64,000 nt of DNA from Opitutaceae bacterium (GCA_019634615.1 JAHCAZ010000004.1:99911-163910); one strand, 5' to 3'; shown: positions 44,317-53,983, numbered from the stretch's first letter. Notes: generated from the letters alone by a model not told the origin. Translations and numbers: made by a program.

Positions 44317-45903
44317 ATGCCGTCCGCCACCACCCAACCCCTGCCCCTCGCCGTCCGCCTCAACCTGGGCCTGCTCGCACTCGTGGTGGTCGCGCTGACG
44401 CTGGTGCTCTGGCCGCAGTGGTCGCACAACCCGGACCTGTCCCACGGCTATTTCATGCCGGTGCTCTTCCTGCTCCTGCTGCACGAGGCGCGCACCCGCG
44501 GCACCCGGCGCTACCTGCCGCCCCGCGAATGGCGCGGGGCGCTCATGGGCGCGGCGCTGGCGGGCTCGCTGCTTTGCCTCGCCGCCGCGGGCCTTTACGC
44601 CGCGACCATCGGCTGGGCGCACGCGCTGGTGGGCTTCGCGCTGGCCACCGCCGGCGTGCTGGCCCTCGGCGCCGGCCTCGTGGCGTTGTCGGCCGACGAG
44701 GTCCGCGTCGTGCCCTTCAACTGGACCGCGCTCACGGCGCTGGGCCTCTGGCTGCTGTGCGCCCCGATCCCGCCGGGCACGTATTCGCGCCTCACCCTCG
44801 CCCTGCAGCTGTCGGTTTCGGAGCACGTCCTTGCCGCCCTGCACTTCCTCGGCGTGGCGGCCAGCCGCAACGGCAACATCATCGAGTTGGCCAACACGTC
44901 GGTCGGCGTCGAGGAGGCCTGCAGCGGGGTGCGCAGCCTGATCTCCTGCGTCTTCGCCGGCTTTTTCTTCGCGGCGACCCTCGTGCACCGGGCCTGGGCG
45001 CGCGGGCTGATCATCCTGCTGGCGGCGCCGCTGGCGCTGGTGATGAATTTCCTGCGCTCGCTGGTGCTCACGCTGCTCGCCAACCGCGGCGTCGATATCA
45101 CCGGGACCTGGCACGACGCGACGGGCTTCGCCGTGCTCGGCGTCACCGCGGCGATCCTCGGCGGCCTGGCCCTGCTGCTCGAGCGCCCCGGCGCCGCCAC
45201 GGTCGCGCCCCCGGCGGCACCCGCGAGCCGGCGCGGGCCCGCGCGCGAGTACGCGCTCACGGCCGGCCTCGCGGGCCTCTTCGCGCTGGCGGGATTGTTC
45301 GCCGTCAAGACCGCCGGCGCGGAGCGGTCGGGCCGGCCCGCGCCGGACCTGATGGCCATCCTGCCCGCCGCGGCGGAGGGCTGGCGGGTCGAGACCGATG
45401 CCGAGATCTTCCAGTTCAGCGCCCAGCTCGAGACCGAGTTCCTCGCCCAGCGCACTTATTTCCGGCGCACCGATCACGGCGAGGTCCAGCTCACCGTTTA
45501 CCTCGCGTACTGGCCGGCCGGCCAGTCCTCGGTGAGCGGCGTGGCCGCCCACACCCCGGATGCCTGCTGGCCGGGAGCCGGATGGACGCTGGCGCCGATC
45601 GACGCGCCGCGGCAATACCTCGCGGTCGGCAACCGCGTGCTCGCGCCGGCCGAGGCGCGGCTGTTCCGGATCGGCGATTACCCGCAGCATGTCTGGTTCT
45701 GGCACCTCTACGACGGGCGCCCCCTCGTCCACACCGACCCGCGGTCGTGGTCACGCCTCCTCCGGCTCGGCTGGGAAGACGGTTTCCGCCGGGACGGCGA
45801 CCAGCTCTTCATCCGCGTCTCCAGCAACCGACCCTGGCCGGAGCTGCAGAACGAGCCGCTCCTGCAAGCCATCTTCAGCCGGCTCCAGCCGCTGGGCCTC
45901 TAG
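44317..45903 (+). CDS. Exosortase fused to EpsI-type domain
   Basis: 528 residues. Residues ~1-300 are an eight-helix exosortase with the catalytic Cys in TSVGVEEACSGVRSL, Arg in NFLRSLVLTLLAN and His in TWHDATGF. Residues ~350-528 form an EpsI/DUF3485-like periplasmic domain (LMAILPAAAEGWRVETDAE, VSGVAAHTPDACWPGAGW). It should cut PEP-CTERM signals such as that of the protein at 40983. It starts about 100 bp from the divergent redoxin gene and is followed by a 30-residue membrane ORF. Confidence 0.93.
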   Translation: MPSATTQPLPLAVRLNLGLLALVVVALTLVLWPQWSHNPDLSHGYFMPVLFLLLLHEARTRGTRRYLPPREWRGALMGAALAGSLLCLAAAGLYAATIGWAHALVGFALATAGVLALGAGLVALSADEVRVVPFNWTALTALGLWLLCAPIPPGTYSRLTLALQLSVSEHVLAALHFLGVAASRNGNIIELANTSVGVEEACSGVRSLISCVFAGFFFAATLVHRAWARGLIILLAAPLALVMNFLRSLVLTLLANRGVDITGTWHDATGFAVLGVTAAILGGLALLLERPGAATVAPPAAPASRRGPAREYALTAGLAGLFALAGLFAVKTAGAERSGRPAPDLMAILPAAAEGWRVETDAEIFQFSAQLETEFLAQRTYFRRTDHGEVQLTVYLAYWPAGQSSVSGVAAHTPDACWPGAGWTLAPIDAPRQYLAVGNRVLAPAEARLFRIGDYPQHVWFWHLYDGRPLVHTDPRSWSRLLRLGWEDGFRRDGDQLFIRVSSNRPWPELQNEPLLQAIFSRLQPLGL

Positions 45904-45904
45904 C

Positions 45905-45997
45905 ATGCCGCTGCGCGTCACCCGCCTCGAGCAGCGCATCCTCACCGCCATCGCGGCGGTGGTCGTCCTTGGGCTCATCGGCCTCGCCGTGCTGTGA
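45905..45997 (+). CDS. 30-residue single-span membrane peptide
   Basis: The ATG one base after the exosortase stop opens a frame of 30 residues: a basic amphipathic start (MPLRVTRLEQRIL) and one hydrophobic helix (TAIAAVVVLGLIGLAVL). The tight spacing suggests translational coupling with the exosortase. Such tiny genes are easily missed. It may be a small subunit of the sorting machinery, but there is no family evidence. Confidence 0.5.
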   Translation: MPLRVTRLEQRILTAIAAVVVLGLIGLAVL

Positions 45998-46168
45998 GGC
46001 CGCGGCCGGGCCCGCGCCGGCCCGGGAGTTATCCGGTTGATTTGCAGGGAGATTTTCAGAGCATCCTTCTGCGACCGCCGCACGTATGTTAGGCAAATGT
46101 CTGCCATCACCGTCTGCATGTCCTTCCCCGGCTCCTTGGGATCCGGCGGGGCTTGGCAGCGCGCCCGC

Positions 46169-46765
46169 ATGACCGCCGAGCCCCCAATCCCGGGCGGCAA
46201 AGGGCCGGACGAATTTGGCCCCGCCGACTATGCGCCCCTGATGCAGGCCATGGCCGGCGGCGACCGGGCGGCATTCGCCACGTTGTATGACCGGCTGTCC
46301 CGCCCCCTCTTCGCCACGGCGCGCCGCATCCTCAACGACGAGCGCGAGGCCGAGGACATCGTGCACGACGTCTTCCTCGCCCTCTGGGAGAAGTCCGCCG
46401 ACTTCGACGCCACCCGCGGCAGCGTCTTTGCCTGGGCCGTCACGCTCACCCGCAACCGCGCGATCGACCGGCTCCGCCTGCACCGGCGCCGGGCCGAGCT
46501 GCTGAGCGCGAGCGCCCCCTCCGACCTCGGCTACGACCAGGCCGCGCCCGGGGTCGATCCGGCGACGGCCGAGACCGCGGCAAGCGTGCGCGCGGCGGTG
46601 GCCCGCCTGCCGGCCGAGCAGCAGCGGGCGCTGGAACTGGCCTTCTTCAGCGGCCTCACCCAACAGGAAATCGCCGAGCGCCTCCAGGAGCCCCTCGGCA
46701 CCGTCAAGGCCCGCATCCGCCGGGGCCTGATTAAACTGCGCGACCTGCTCGCGCGCCCCGCATGA
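46169..46765 (+). CDS. ECF sigma factor (SigK-like)
   Basis: 198 residues from the ATG at 46169; the frame is open to 46037. Region 2: FATLYDRLSRPLFATARRIL, EAEDIVHDVFLALWEK and FAWAVTLTRNRAIDRLR. Region 4: ARLPAEQQRALELAFFSGLTQQEIAERL and LGTVKARIRRGLIKLRDLL. The stop overlaps the RskA-like anti-sigma ATG (ATGA at 46762). This is the standard sigma/anti-sigma pair. Confidence 0.92.
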   Translation: MTAEPPIPGGKGPDEFGPADYAPLMQAMAGGDRAAFATLYDRLSRPLFATARRILNDEREAEDIVHDVFLALWEKSADFDATRGSVFAWAVTLTRNRAIDRLRLHRRRAELLSASAPSDLGYDQAAPGVDPATAETAASVRAAVARLPAEQQRALELAFFSGLTQQEIAERLQEPLGTVKARIRRGLIKLRDLLARPA

Positions 46766-47604
46766 GCGCCGACCACAACGAGGAACTGGCCGCGCTGCAC
46801 GCCTTCGGCCTGCTCGAGGGCGAGGAGCTCCGCCAGCTTCAGGCCGAGACAGACCGCGACCCCGGCTTGCGCGCGACCGCCGCCACCATGGCCGCGACCG
46901 CCTGCCTGCTCGCCCACTGCTCCCCGGATGCGGAACCGCCGCCCGGCCTGAAGGCCCGACTCCTGCGCGAGATCGCCACGCCGCCCGGCCGGGCGCCGAA
47001 ACCGGCGCCACGCCCCCTGACCTTCTGGCTGCCGCTGGCCGCGGCGGCGGCCGGCGTGGTCACCACGGTCTGGTTCGCCCAGCTCCTGTTCGTCAGCCGC
47101 AGCGAGAACGAGCTCCTCCGCCAGGAGATCGCGCTCGCCGACGCGATGCTGCGCAGCGCCCGCCAGCAACTCGAGGCCGAGCGCCTCGTCACCGGGCGCG
47201 AGTTGCAGGACGCCGCGGCCCGGGTCGCCCGAATCGAGGGCGAGATGCGCGCCCAGGGCGACCTCGCCCGCTTCAAGATCGCCACCCTCGCCTCCCTGTT
47301 GGGCAATTCGCCGCAGGCCCTGGCCGTGGCCGTGTGGGACCCCAATGCCCAGGAGGGTATTCTCAGCGTCGAAAAGCTCCCCGCCCTGGCGCCGGACAAG
47401 GATTACCAGCTTTGGGTCATCGACCCGCAGTATCCGATCCCCGTGGACGGCGGCGTCTTCTCGGTCGACCCGCAAACCGGCGTCGCGCGTTACCAGTTCA
47501 AGGCCGACAAACCCGTCAAGACCGCGGCCAAATTCGCCGTCAGCCTCGAGCGCAAGGGCGGCGTCCCCAAGGCCGAGGGACCGATGGTCTTGATCAGCCA
47601 CTGA
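46762..47604 (+). CDS. RskA-family anti-sigma factor
   Basis: 280 residues. An N-terminal zinc-free anti-sigma domain (ELAALHAFGLLEGEELRQLQAE) is followed by one membrane helix at about 93-115 (FWLPLAAAAAGVVTTVWFAQLLFV), a coiled-coil, and a periplasmic RskA domain (LAVAVWDPNAQEGILSVEKLPAL, DYQLWVIDPQYPIPVDGGVF). It should hold the co-encoded ECF sigma at the membrane until regulated proteolysis. The start overlaps the sigma stop. Confidence 0.92.
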   Translation: MSADHNEELAALHAFGLLEGEELRQLQAETDRDPGLRATAATMAATACLLAHCSPDAEPPPGLKARLLREIATPPGRAPKPAPRPLTFWLPLAAAAAGVVTTVWFAQLLFVSRSENELLRQEIALADAMLRSARQQLEAERLVTGRELQDAAARVARIEGEMRAQGDLARFKIATLASLLGNSPQALAVAVWDPNAQEGILSVEKLPALAPDKDYQLWVIDPQYPIPVDGGVFSVDPQTGVARYQFKADKPVKTAAKFAVSLERKGGVPKAEGPMVLISH

Positions 47605-47681
47605 CGCCCGCCCCGGGGGTGGCCGGGGCTGGAAATCTTTCCTCGACGAACCCCCACGGCCCCGCCGAAACTCCCGGCCGC

Positions 47682-48866
47682 ATGATCATCAAACCCAAGG
47701 TTCGCGGATTCGTCTGTGTCACCGCCCACCCCGAAGGCTGCGCCGCGCATGTGCAGGAATGGATCCGGCATGTGCAACAGCAGGGCCCGATCGGCCAGGG
47801 ACCGAAGAAGGTCCTCGTGATCGGTTCGTCCACGGGCTACGGCCTCGCCTCGCGCATCACCGCGGCCTTCGGTTCCGGCGCCGCCACCGTGGGAGTCTTT
47901 TTCGAGCGTCCGTCCGAGGAGGGCCGCCCCGCCACCCCGGGTTGGTACAACAGCATCGCCTTCACCCAGGCGGCGCGCGCGGCCGGCCTCTATGCCCGCA
48001 ATTTCATGGGCGACGCCTTCACCAGCGAGATGAAGGCCCAGGTCGTCGCCGCCATCAAGGCCGACCTCGGCCAGGTGGACCTCGTCGTCTACTCGCTCGC
48101 CGCCCCCCGCCGCACCCATCCGGTCACCGGCACCGTGCACAAGTCCTGCCTCAAGCCCGTCGGCGCGCCGTACACCAACAAGACGGTCGACACCGACAAG
48201 GGCGTCGTCAGCGACGTCACGATCGACCCCGCCACCGACCTCGAGGTCGCCGACACCGTCGCCGTCATGGGCGGCGAGGACTGGGAGATGTGGATCAAGG
48301 CCCTGCGCGACGGCGGCGTCCTCGCCCCGGGCGCGCAGTCGGTCGCCTACTCCTACATCGGGCCCGAGGTCACCTGGGCCATCTACAAGAACGGCACCAT
48401 CGGCCTCGCGAAGAACGACCTCGAGCGCGCCGCCAAGGCCATCGACGCCCAGCTCAAGCCCGGCGGCGGCCGCGCCTTCATTTCCGTCAACAAGGCCCTC
48501 GTCACCCAGGCCAGCTCCGCGATCCCCGTCGTCCCGCTCTACATCTCGATCCTCTACAAGATCATGAAGCAGGCGGGCACGCACGAGGGCTGCATCGAGC
48601 AGATGTACCGGCTCTTCGCCACGCAGATGTACAACGGCCACACGCCCCGGCTCGACGAGGCCGGCCGCGTCCGCGTCGACGACTGGGAGATGCGCCCCGA
48701 GATCCAGGCCGCCGTGGTCAAGATCTGGCCCAATGTCACGACCGAGAACCTCGCCGCGCTGACCGACATCGCCGGTTACCGCGAGGAGTTCCTCAAGCTT
48801 TTCGGCTTCGGCCTCAAGGGCGTGAACTACGACGCCGACACCGAGCCGCACGTGCCGATGGTGTAA
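47682..48866 (+). CDS. fabV: Trans-2-enoyl-CoA/ACP reductase
   Basis: The last reduction step of fatty-acid elongation, NADH-dependent. 394 residues: [20 protein letters not shown], the Rossmann motif [16 protein letters not shown], and active-site [19 protein letters not shown], matching the FabV Tyr-x8-Lys pattern. [21 protein letters not shown] sequence ([17 protein letters not shown]) follows. It is an independent transcription unit after the anti-sigma gene, followed at 13 bp by dtd. Confidence 0.95.
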   Translation: MIIKPKVRGFVCVTAHPEGCAAHVQEWIRHVQQQGPIGQGPKKVLVIGSSTGYGLASRITAAFGSGAATVGVFFERPSEEGRPATPGWYNSIAFTQAARAAGLYARNFMGDAFTSEMKAQVVAAIKADLGQVDLVVYSLAAPRRTHPVTGTVHKSCLKPVGAPYTNKTVDTDKGVVSDVTIDPATDLEVADTVAVMGGEDWEMWIKALRDGGVLAPGAQSVAYSYIGPEVTWAIYKNGTIGLAKNDLERAAKAIDAQLKPGGGRAFISVNKALVTQASSAIPVVPLYISILYKIMKQAGTHEGCIEQMYRLFATQMYNGHTPRLDEAGRVRVDDWEMRPEIQAAVVKIWPNVTTENLAALTDIAGYREEFLKLFGFGLKGVNYDADTEPHVPMV

Positions 48867-48879
48867 GGCGCGCACGCCC

Positions 48880-49332
48880 ATGCGTGCCGTGGTCCAACGC
48901 GTCAGCTCGGCCAGCGTCTCGATCGACGGCCAGACCGTCGGCGAGATCGGGCGCGGGCTGCTCGTGCTGCTCGGGGTGGCCAGCGGCGACACCCCGGAGG
49001 ATGGCGCGTGGCTGGCGCACAAGGTCGCCGCGCTGCGCGTCTTCGCCGATGCCGATGACAAGATGAACCTCGCGGTGACCGAGGCGGGCGGCCGCCTGCT
49101 CGTGGTCAGCCAGTTCACCCTGATCGCCAGCACCCGCAAGGGCTCCCGGCCCTCCTTCAACGATTCCGCCAAGCCGGACGTCGCCATCCCGCGCTACGAG
49201 GACTTCGTGCGCCAGCTCGAGGCCCTCACCGGCCAGCCGGTCGCCACCGGGCGCTTCGGCGCGATGATGCAGGTGGCGCTGGTGAATGACGGTCCGGTCA
49301 CCCTCGTCCTCGACTCGCGTCTCCGCGAATGA
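48880..49332 (+). CDS. dtd: D-aminoacyl-tRNA deacylase
   Basis: Recycles D-amino acids from mischarged tRNAs. 150 residues of exact family length: [28 protein letters not shown], the catalytic-site loop [11 protein letters not shown], and the Gly-cisPro motif in [12 protein letters not shown]. It lies 13 bp after fabV and 12 bp before the DPP-IV-type gene. Confidence 0.95.
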   Translation: MRAVVQRVSSASVSIDGQTVGEIGRGLLVLLGVASGDTPEDGAWLAHKVAALRVFADADDKMNLAVTEAGGRLLVVSQFTLIASTRKGSRPSFNDSAKPDVAIPRYEDFVRQLEALTGQPVATGRFGAMMQVALVNDGPVTLVLDSRLRE

Positions 49333-49344
49333 GATTTCGCTCCC

Positions 49345-51543
49345 ATGTCCCGCCTGCTCTGGTCCGTCCTCACGCTCGCCGCCGCACCGCTGGTGGCCGG
49401 CGAGCCCACCCTTGACCTCAATCTCCGGTTTTTCCGCGACCTCGCCGAGACCCGGAGCTTCTCCCTCGGCACGCCGGTCGGCGCCCAGCTGACCCAGGAC
49501 GGCCGCACGGTCTTTTTCCTGCGCGGCGGGCCGCGCGACCCGGTGCTGCGCCTCTACGAGTTCGACGTCGCCACCGGGCGCGAACGCGAGCTGCTCACGC
49601 CCGCGCAGCTGCTGGGCAGCGCCGAGGAAAGCCTGAGCACGGAGGAAAAGGCCCGCCGCGAGCGCGCCCGCGTCACCCTCAAGGGCTTCACCAAGTTTCA
49701 CCTTTCCGAGGACGGCACGCGCCTCCTGGTCACCCTCTCCGGCCGCCTCTATGTCGTGAACCGCGGCGACCTGTCGGTCATCCCGCTTCCCGGCAGCGGC
49801 TGGATCGATCCCCGCTTCTCCCCCGACGGCACCGCCGTCGCCGCGGTCAGCGGCGGCGAACTCCACGTCATCGAGCTTGCCACCGGCACGGTCAAGGCCG
49901 TCACCCAGGGCGCCTCGGCCACCGTGACCAACGGCGTCGCTGAGTTCGTCGCCCAGGAGGAGATGGACCGCTCGCAGGGCTATTGGTGGTCACCCGACTC
50001 GCAATGGCTTGCCTACCAGCGCAACGACGAGTCCGAGGTCGAGACGCGCTACATCGCCGACGCCCTGCATCCCGAGCGCCCGCCCGTGCCGTTCCGTTAT
50101 CCCAAGGCCGGCTCGACCAATGCCAAGGTCGAGCTCGGCGTCGTCGCCCGAGCCGGCGGGGCCACGCGCTGGATCAACTGGGACCACGCCGCCTATCCCT
50201 ATCTGGCGCGCGTCGCATGGTCCGAGCCCGGCGCCCCGCTATGCTTCCTCGTGCAGAACCGCGCCCAACAGGAGCAGATCCTGCTCGCCGCCGATCCGGT
50301 CAGCGGCGCCACGCGGGAGCTCCTGCGCGAAAGTGATCCGGCCTGGCTCGACCTCGACTCGCGGCACCTGCCCCTCTGGCTCGCCGGTGGGCAGCAGTTC
50401 CTGTGGACCACCGAGGCGCGCGGCTCCTGGCAGGTCGAATTGCGCGCCGCCGACGGCGCGCTGGTGCGCGTGCTCACACCGCCCGAGTTCGTTTACAAGG
50501 GGATCATTCACGCCTACCTCCCCGAGCAGGGCCTCTACGTGGCCGGGGGCGGTGACCCGCGCGAGACGCACGTCTGGCGGTTCCCGCTCGACGGGGGGCC
50601 CGGCGTCCAGCTCACCCGCGAGCGCGGGATGCACGGCGCGGCCGTCGCGAAGAGCGGGCGCGCGCTGGTCCACACCTACAGCCTGCTCGACGGCCGCACC
50701 GGGCGCGACGTGCTCGACCCCGACGGCCGCGTGCTCGCCTCCCTGCCCTCGGTCGCCGAGATGCCGCCCCACGTGCCGAATGTCGAGGTCACGCGTACCG
50801 TCGGCGGGGATCGCGCGTTCAACGCGGCCCTGGTGCGCCCGCGCGACTTCCAACCGGGGCGCAAATACCCGGTGATCCTGGACGTCTATGCCGGCCCCCA
50901 CACCACCGTCGTCACGAGCAGCGCCCGGGCCTATCTCATGGACCAATGGACGGCCGACCAGGGCTACATTGTCGTCCGCCTCGACGGCCGGGGCACGCCC
51001 TACCGCGGGCGCGACTGGCAGCGGGCCGTGCGCGGCAACCTGATCGATATCGCCCTCGAGGACCAGATCGCCGGACTCGAGGCGCTCGGGACGATGTACC
51101 CGGAGCTCGACCTCACCCGCGTCGGCGTGACCGGTGGATCCTTCGGCGGCTACTTCGCCGCGATGGCCACCATTCGCCGGCCCGACATCTTCCGCGCCGG
51201 GGTCGCCGTGGCTCCCGTGGCAACCTGGGAGAATTACGACACCTATTACACCGAGCGCTACCTCGGTCTGCCGCAGGCCGACCCGGAGGCCTACCGGGTC
51301 AGCAGCGTCCTGACCTACGCGGCGGATCTCAAGCGTCCGCTCCTGCTGATCCACGGCCTCACCGACGACAACGTCTACTTCCAGCACACCCTGCAGCTGG
51401 CCGATGCGCTGTTTCGTGCCGGTCGCCCCTACGAGCTCCTGCCGCAGCTTGGCACGCACATGCTCAGCGATCCCCTGCTGAAACTGCGCCAGGAACAGCG
51501 GGTGATGGAGTTCTTCGACCGGCACCTGCAGGACCGCAATTGA
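49345..51543 (+). CDS. Secreted S9B dipeptidyl peptidase (DPP-IV-like)
   Basis: 732 residues. A short signal peptide (LLWSVLTLAAAPLVAG) leads an eight-bladed propeller (about 30-480) carrying the Glu-Glu motif in EFVAQEEMDRSQGYWWSPD that binds the substrate N-terminus. The alpha/beta-hydrolase domain has nucleophile Ser in GVTGGSFGGYFAAM, Asp in LLIHGLTDDNVYFQ and His in LGTHML. It removes Xaa-Pro dipeptides in the periplasm. It is followed by the DTW gene 4 bp later. Confidence 0.93.
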   Translation: MSRLLWSVLTLAAAPLVAGEPTLDLNLRFFRDLAETRSFSLGTPVGAQLTQDGRTVFFLRGGPRDPVLRLYEFDVATGRERELLTPAQLLGSAEESLSTEEKARRERARVTLKGFTKFHLSEDGTRLLVTLSGRLYVVNRGDLSVIPLPGSGWIDPRFSPDGTAVAAVSGGELHVIELATGTVKAVTQGASATVTNGVAEFVAQEEMDRSQGYWWSPDSQWLAYQRNDESEVETRYIADALHPERPPVPFRYPKAGSTNAKVELGVVARAGGATRWINWDHAAYPYLARVAWSEPGAPLCFLVQNRAQQEQILLAADPVSGATRELLRESDPAWLDLDSRHLPLWLAGGQQFLWTTEARGSWQVELRAADGALVRVLTPPEFVYKGIIHAYLPEQGLYVAGGGDPRETHVWRFPLDGGPGVQLTRERGMHGAAVAKSGRALVHTYSLLDGRTGRDVLDPDGRVLASLPSVAEMPPHVPNVEVTRTVGGDRAFNAALVRPRDFQPGRKYPVILDVYAGPHTTVVTSSARAYLMDQWTADQGYIVVRLDGRGTPYRGRDWQRAVRGNLIDIALEDQIAGLEALGTMYPELDLTRVGVTGGSFGGYFAAMATIRRPDIFRAGVAVAPVATWENYDTYYTERYLGLPQADPEAYRVSSVLTYAADLKRPLLLIHGLTDDNVYFQHTLQLADALFRAGRPYELLPQLGTHMLSDPLLKLRQEQRVMEFFDRHLQDRN

Positions 51544-51547
51544 CCGG

Positions 51548-52264
51548 ATGAGTCGCGAAACCTGCTACCGCTGCTTCTGGCCCAAGGTGCTGTGCTGGTG
51601 CGGCTCCATCCGCCCGATGGCCACGCGCACGCGGGTCGTCCTGCTCATGCACCCAAAGGAGTTCAAGCAGGAGAAGGCGGGCACGGGGCGGCTCACGCAT
51701 CTCTGCCTGGCGAACAGCGAGATCCACATGGGGCTGGAATTTGACCGCGACGAGGCCGTGCAGGCCCTGATCGCCGACCCGGGCAACTACCCGGTGCTGC
51801 TCTATCCCGGCATCCAGGCGCGCAACCTTTCGCGCGGCGACCTCACCGCGGCGGACCTGGGTGGGCGGCGGCTCGTCGTGTTCGTCCTCGATGCCACCTG
51901 GAGCGGTGCGCGCAAGCTGCTCCGGTTGAGCCCGAGCCTGCAGCGTCTCCCCCGCATCATGTTCACGCCCTCGGCGCCGAGCCGCTATGTGATCAAGCAG
52001 CAGCCGCAGGAGGGCTGCCTCTCGACGCTCGAGGCCGTGCACGAGCTGCTGACGGCGCTGGATCGCAGCGGCCTGGATCGGTACGAGGACCGCACGCAGC
52101 TGCTCGACCTTTTCCAGCGCATGCAGGATTACCAGATCAAGTGCGCCGCCGACCCCAACCGCGGCGGCTACCGGCGCCACCCGTACAGCGACCCCACCAC
52201 CCGCCGCATCGCCACCGGCCGCAGCGGCACCCGCAGCCGCTACCTGCGCACGCCGGAAGATTGA
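51548..52264 (+). CDS. DTW-domain tRNA-uridine aminocarboxypropyltransferase (TapT-like)
   Basis: 238 residues. The zinc-like N-terminus CYRCFWPKVLCWCG is followed by VVLLMHPKEFKQEKAGTGRL and the DTW core VFVLDATWSGARKLLR, with PSAPSRYVIKQQP downstream. Family members add an acp group to tRNA uridine (acp3U). It lies 4 bp after the DPP-IV-type gene and converges with the SDR gene, with 4 bp between stops. Confidence 0.9.
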   Translation: MSRETCYRCFWPKVLCWCGSIRPMATRTRVVLLMHPKEFKQEKAGTGRLTHLCLANSEIHMGLEFDRDEAVQALIADPGNYPVLLYPGIQARNLSRGDLTAADLGGRRLVVFVLDATWSGARKLLRLSPSLQRLPRIMFTPSAPSRYVIKQQPQEGCLSTLEAVHELLTALDRSGLDRYEDRTQLLDLFQRMQDYQIKCAADPNRGGYRRHPYSDPTTRRIATGRSGTRSRYLRTPED

Positions 52265-52268
52265 TGGC

Positions 52269-52946
52269 TCAGGCCGGCACCGACAGGGACTTGCCGTTGT
52301 CCTTGGGGCCGAGCTGCAGAATGAACGGGGCGGCTTTCTCGGCCCACGCTTCCGCCTTGGGGTGACCCTCCGCGCCGTCGGCCCAGCAGGAGCGCAGCAT
52401 GTCGGTGTCGATCACGCCCGGGTTGAGCGGGATGGCGGCCATGCCCTTGGGCAACTCCTCAGCGAGGGCTTTCGTGAGGCCCTCGATGGCCCACTTTGAC
52501 ATGCAATAGGGCGCGACGTCGCGATCCACGTGACGGCCCCAGCCGGAGCTGAGGTTGACGATCACGCCCTTCTTCGCCGCGACCATGGCCGGGACGAAGT
52601 GGCGGATGACGTTGGCCACACCGCGGATATTGGCGTCGACGAGTTTGGTGAACTCGCGGTCGTCCTGCTCCCAGAGCGGGGCGAGGCGGTTCATCACCGC
52701 GGCGTTGTTGATGAGCAGGTCGGGCGGGCTCGAGCTCTCGAGGACCTTGGCGGCCCAGATGGCGACCTTGTTGTCGAGGCCGACGTCGCACACGGAGAAA
52801 TCATGCGGCGCCCCGTGCGTCATGCGCAGGTCGAAGATCGCCTCGCCGCTCCGCCCGCAGCCGATCACCGTGTGCCCGTCGCGGATGTACCGCTCCGCCA
52901 GCGCCCGACCCAGCCCGCGCGTGACCCCGGTGATGACGATCTTCAT
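52269..52946 (-). CDS. Short-chain dehydrogenase/reductase
   Basis: 225 residues. The NAD(P)-binding motif IVITGVTRGLGRALAERYI, NNAAVMN, an active-site Ser in NLSSGWG, and YCMSKWAIEG (YxxxK) identify a classical SDR. The substrate is not readable. It lies 16 bp downstream of an ExbD gene and ends the ExbB-ExbD-SDR run, an unusual companion. Confidence 0.9.
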   Translation of the reverse strand: MKIVITGVTRGLGRALAERYIRDGHTVIGCGRSGEAIFDLRMTHGAPHDFSVCDVGLDNKVAIWAAKVLESSSPPDLLINNAAVMNRLAPLWEQDDREFTKLVDANIRGVANVIRHFVPAMVAAKKGVIVNLSSGWGRHVDRDVAPYCMSKWAIEGLTKALAEELPKGMAAIPLNPGVIDTDMLRSCWADGAEGHPKAEAWAEKAAPFILQLGPKDNGKSLSVPA

Positions 52947-52962
52947 GCGGGAACGGTGCGCC

Positions 52963-53361
52963 TCAACGGCTCTGCAGGCTGAACTTGTTCAGTCCGGTCT
53001 TGCGGCAGGCGTCCATGACGAAGGCGAGCTTCTTCAGCTGCGTCGTCTCGTCGGCCATGATCAGGACGGGGATGTCCTTGTCGATGTTGCGGACCTCGCG
53101 GAGGAGACTGAGGAGCTGCTCGTCGGTCACGTTCTTGTTGTTGAACGTGACGACGCCCTCTTTGTCGATGCCGATGGTCACCTTGCCCTTGAACTCGTTC
53201 TTGCCGGCGGTCTCGACCTTGGGGAGCGTGATGTTGAGGGTGGCGGCCGACTTGAACTGCATCGTGACGAACGCGAAGAAGATCAGCATCACGAGCACGT
53301 CGATCAGCGGCACGAGGTTCATCTCGGGCCGCTTGCGCCGCTTCTGTTGGAGCAGGCTCAT
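52963..53361 (-). CDS. ExbD/TolR-family protein (second set)
   Basis: 132 residues. A basic start (LLQQKRRKRPEMNLVPLIDVLVMLIFFAFV) carries the conserved membrane Asp, followed by a small periplasmic domain (MADETTQLKKLAFVMDACRKTGLNKFSLQ). Its start overlaps the ExbB stop at 53361. With the ExbB gene it makes a second proton-channel pair. No TonB or TolA gene accompanies it. Confidence 0.9.
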   Translation of the reverse strand: MSLLQQKRRKRPEMNLVPLIDVLVMLIFFAFVTMQFKSAATLNITLPKVETAGKNEFKGKVTIGIDKEGVVTFNNKNVTDEQLLSLLREVRNIDKDIPVLIMADETTQLKKLAFVMDACRKTGLNKFSLQSR

Positions 53362-53930
53362 CAGCGCGTGCGGTTCAGGATGCGCTCCAGGAGCACGTCG
53401 AGCTGGGCCGCGTAGTTCTCGACCTTGCGCTGCAGCCAGCCGCTGCCGACGAGCGAGGGGATGGCGATGCAGAGGCCGATGACCGTGGCCGAGAGCGCGA
53501 GGGCCACGCCCTTGGTGAAGGCTACCGGGTCGGGCAGGCCCGTGTCGGGCGAAATCTGGGAGAAGACCTGCAGCAGGCCGGTGACCGTGCCGGTGAGGCC
53601 GATCAGCGGCGCGGCGGCGTAGATGACGTCGAGGTACGGGATGCCGCGCTCCATGCGGTTGACCTCGAGGCGGGCGAAGGCCTTGACCGCGCCCTCGTCG
53701 TTCTTGTGCTGCTCGGCGAACTCCACGATCCGCGCCAGGACCGTGTGCTTGCCGCCCATGAGGGGCTTGCCGGCGATCACGGCGTCCACGAGGTCCTGCG
53801 GCATGACGGCCGCGCGGCGCAGGGCAAAGGCCCGCTCGCAGATGATGAAAACGGCGGCGGCCGAGCAGACCGCCAGGGGATAGATCAGGACGCCGGCGCC
53901 CTTGAAGACTTCAATTGCAGCGAGGAGCAT
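53361..53930 (-). CDS. MotA/TolQ/ExbB proton-channel protein (second set)
   Basis: 189 residues. Membrane helices: LIYPLAVCSAAAVFIICERAFAL, AAPLIGLTGTVTGLLQVF (the ExbB/TolQ signature) and ALSATVIGLCIAIPSLVGSGWL. It precedes and overlaps the ExbD gene by one base, and lies 53 bp from leuD. Outer-membrane transport for an unlinked TonB protein is the usual role. Confidence 0.92.
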   Translation of the reverse strand: MLLAAIEVFKGAGVLIYPLAVCSAAAVFIICERAFALRRAAVMPQDLVDAVIAGKPLMGGKHTVLARIVEFAEQHKNDEGAVKAFARLEVNRMERGIPYLDVIYAAAPLIGLTGTVTGLLQVFSQISPDTGLPDPVAFTKGVALALSATVIGLCIAIPSLVGSGWLQRKVENYAAQLDVLLERILNRTR

Positions 53931-53983
53931 GGGATGGATTCGCGGATGTGACGCCGGAAAAGGCCAAAAGGTTCATTAAAAAA

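Noticed and set aside
42089..44398. Open frame of 769 codons on the plus strand
   Set aside because: Antisense to the GAF/SpoIIE phosphatase and redoxin genes, which have clear motifs and a terminator between them.
53931..53983. Possible riboswitch or leader before the ExbB gene
   Set aside because: The gap is only 53 bp, AT-rich near its centre, with no hairpin or conserved leader pattern visible.
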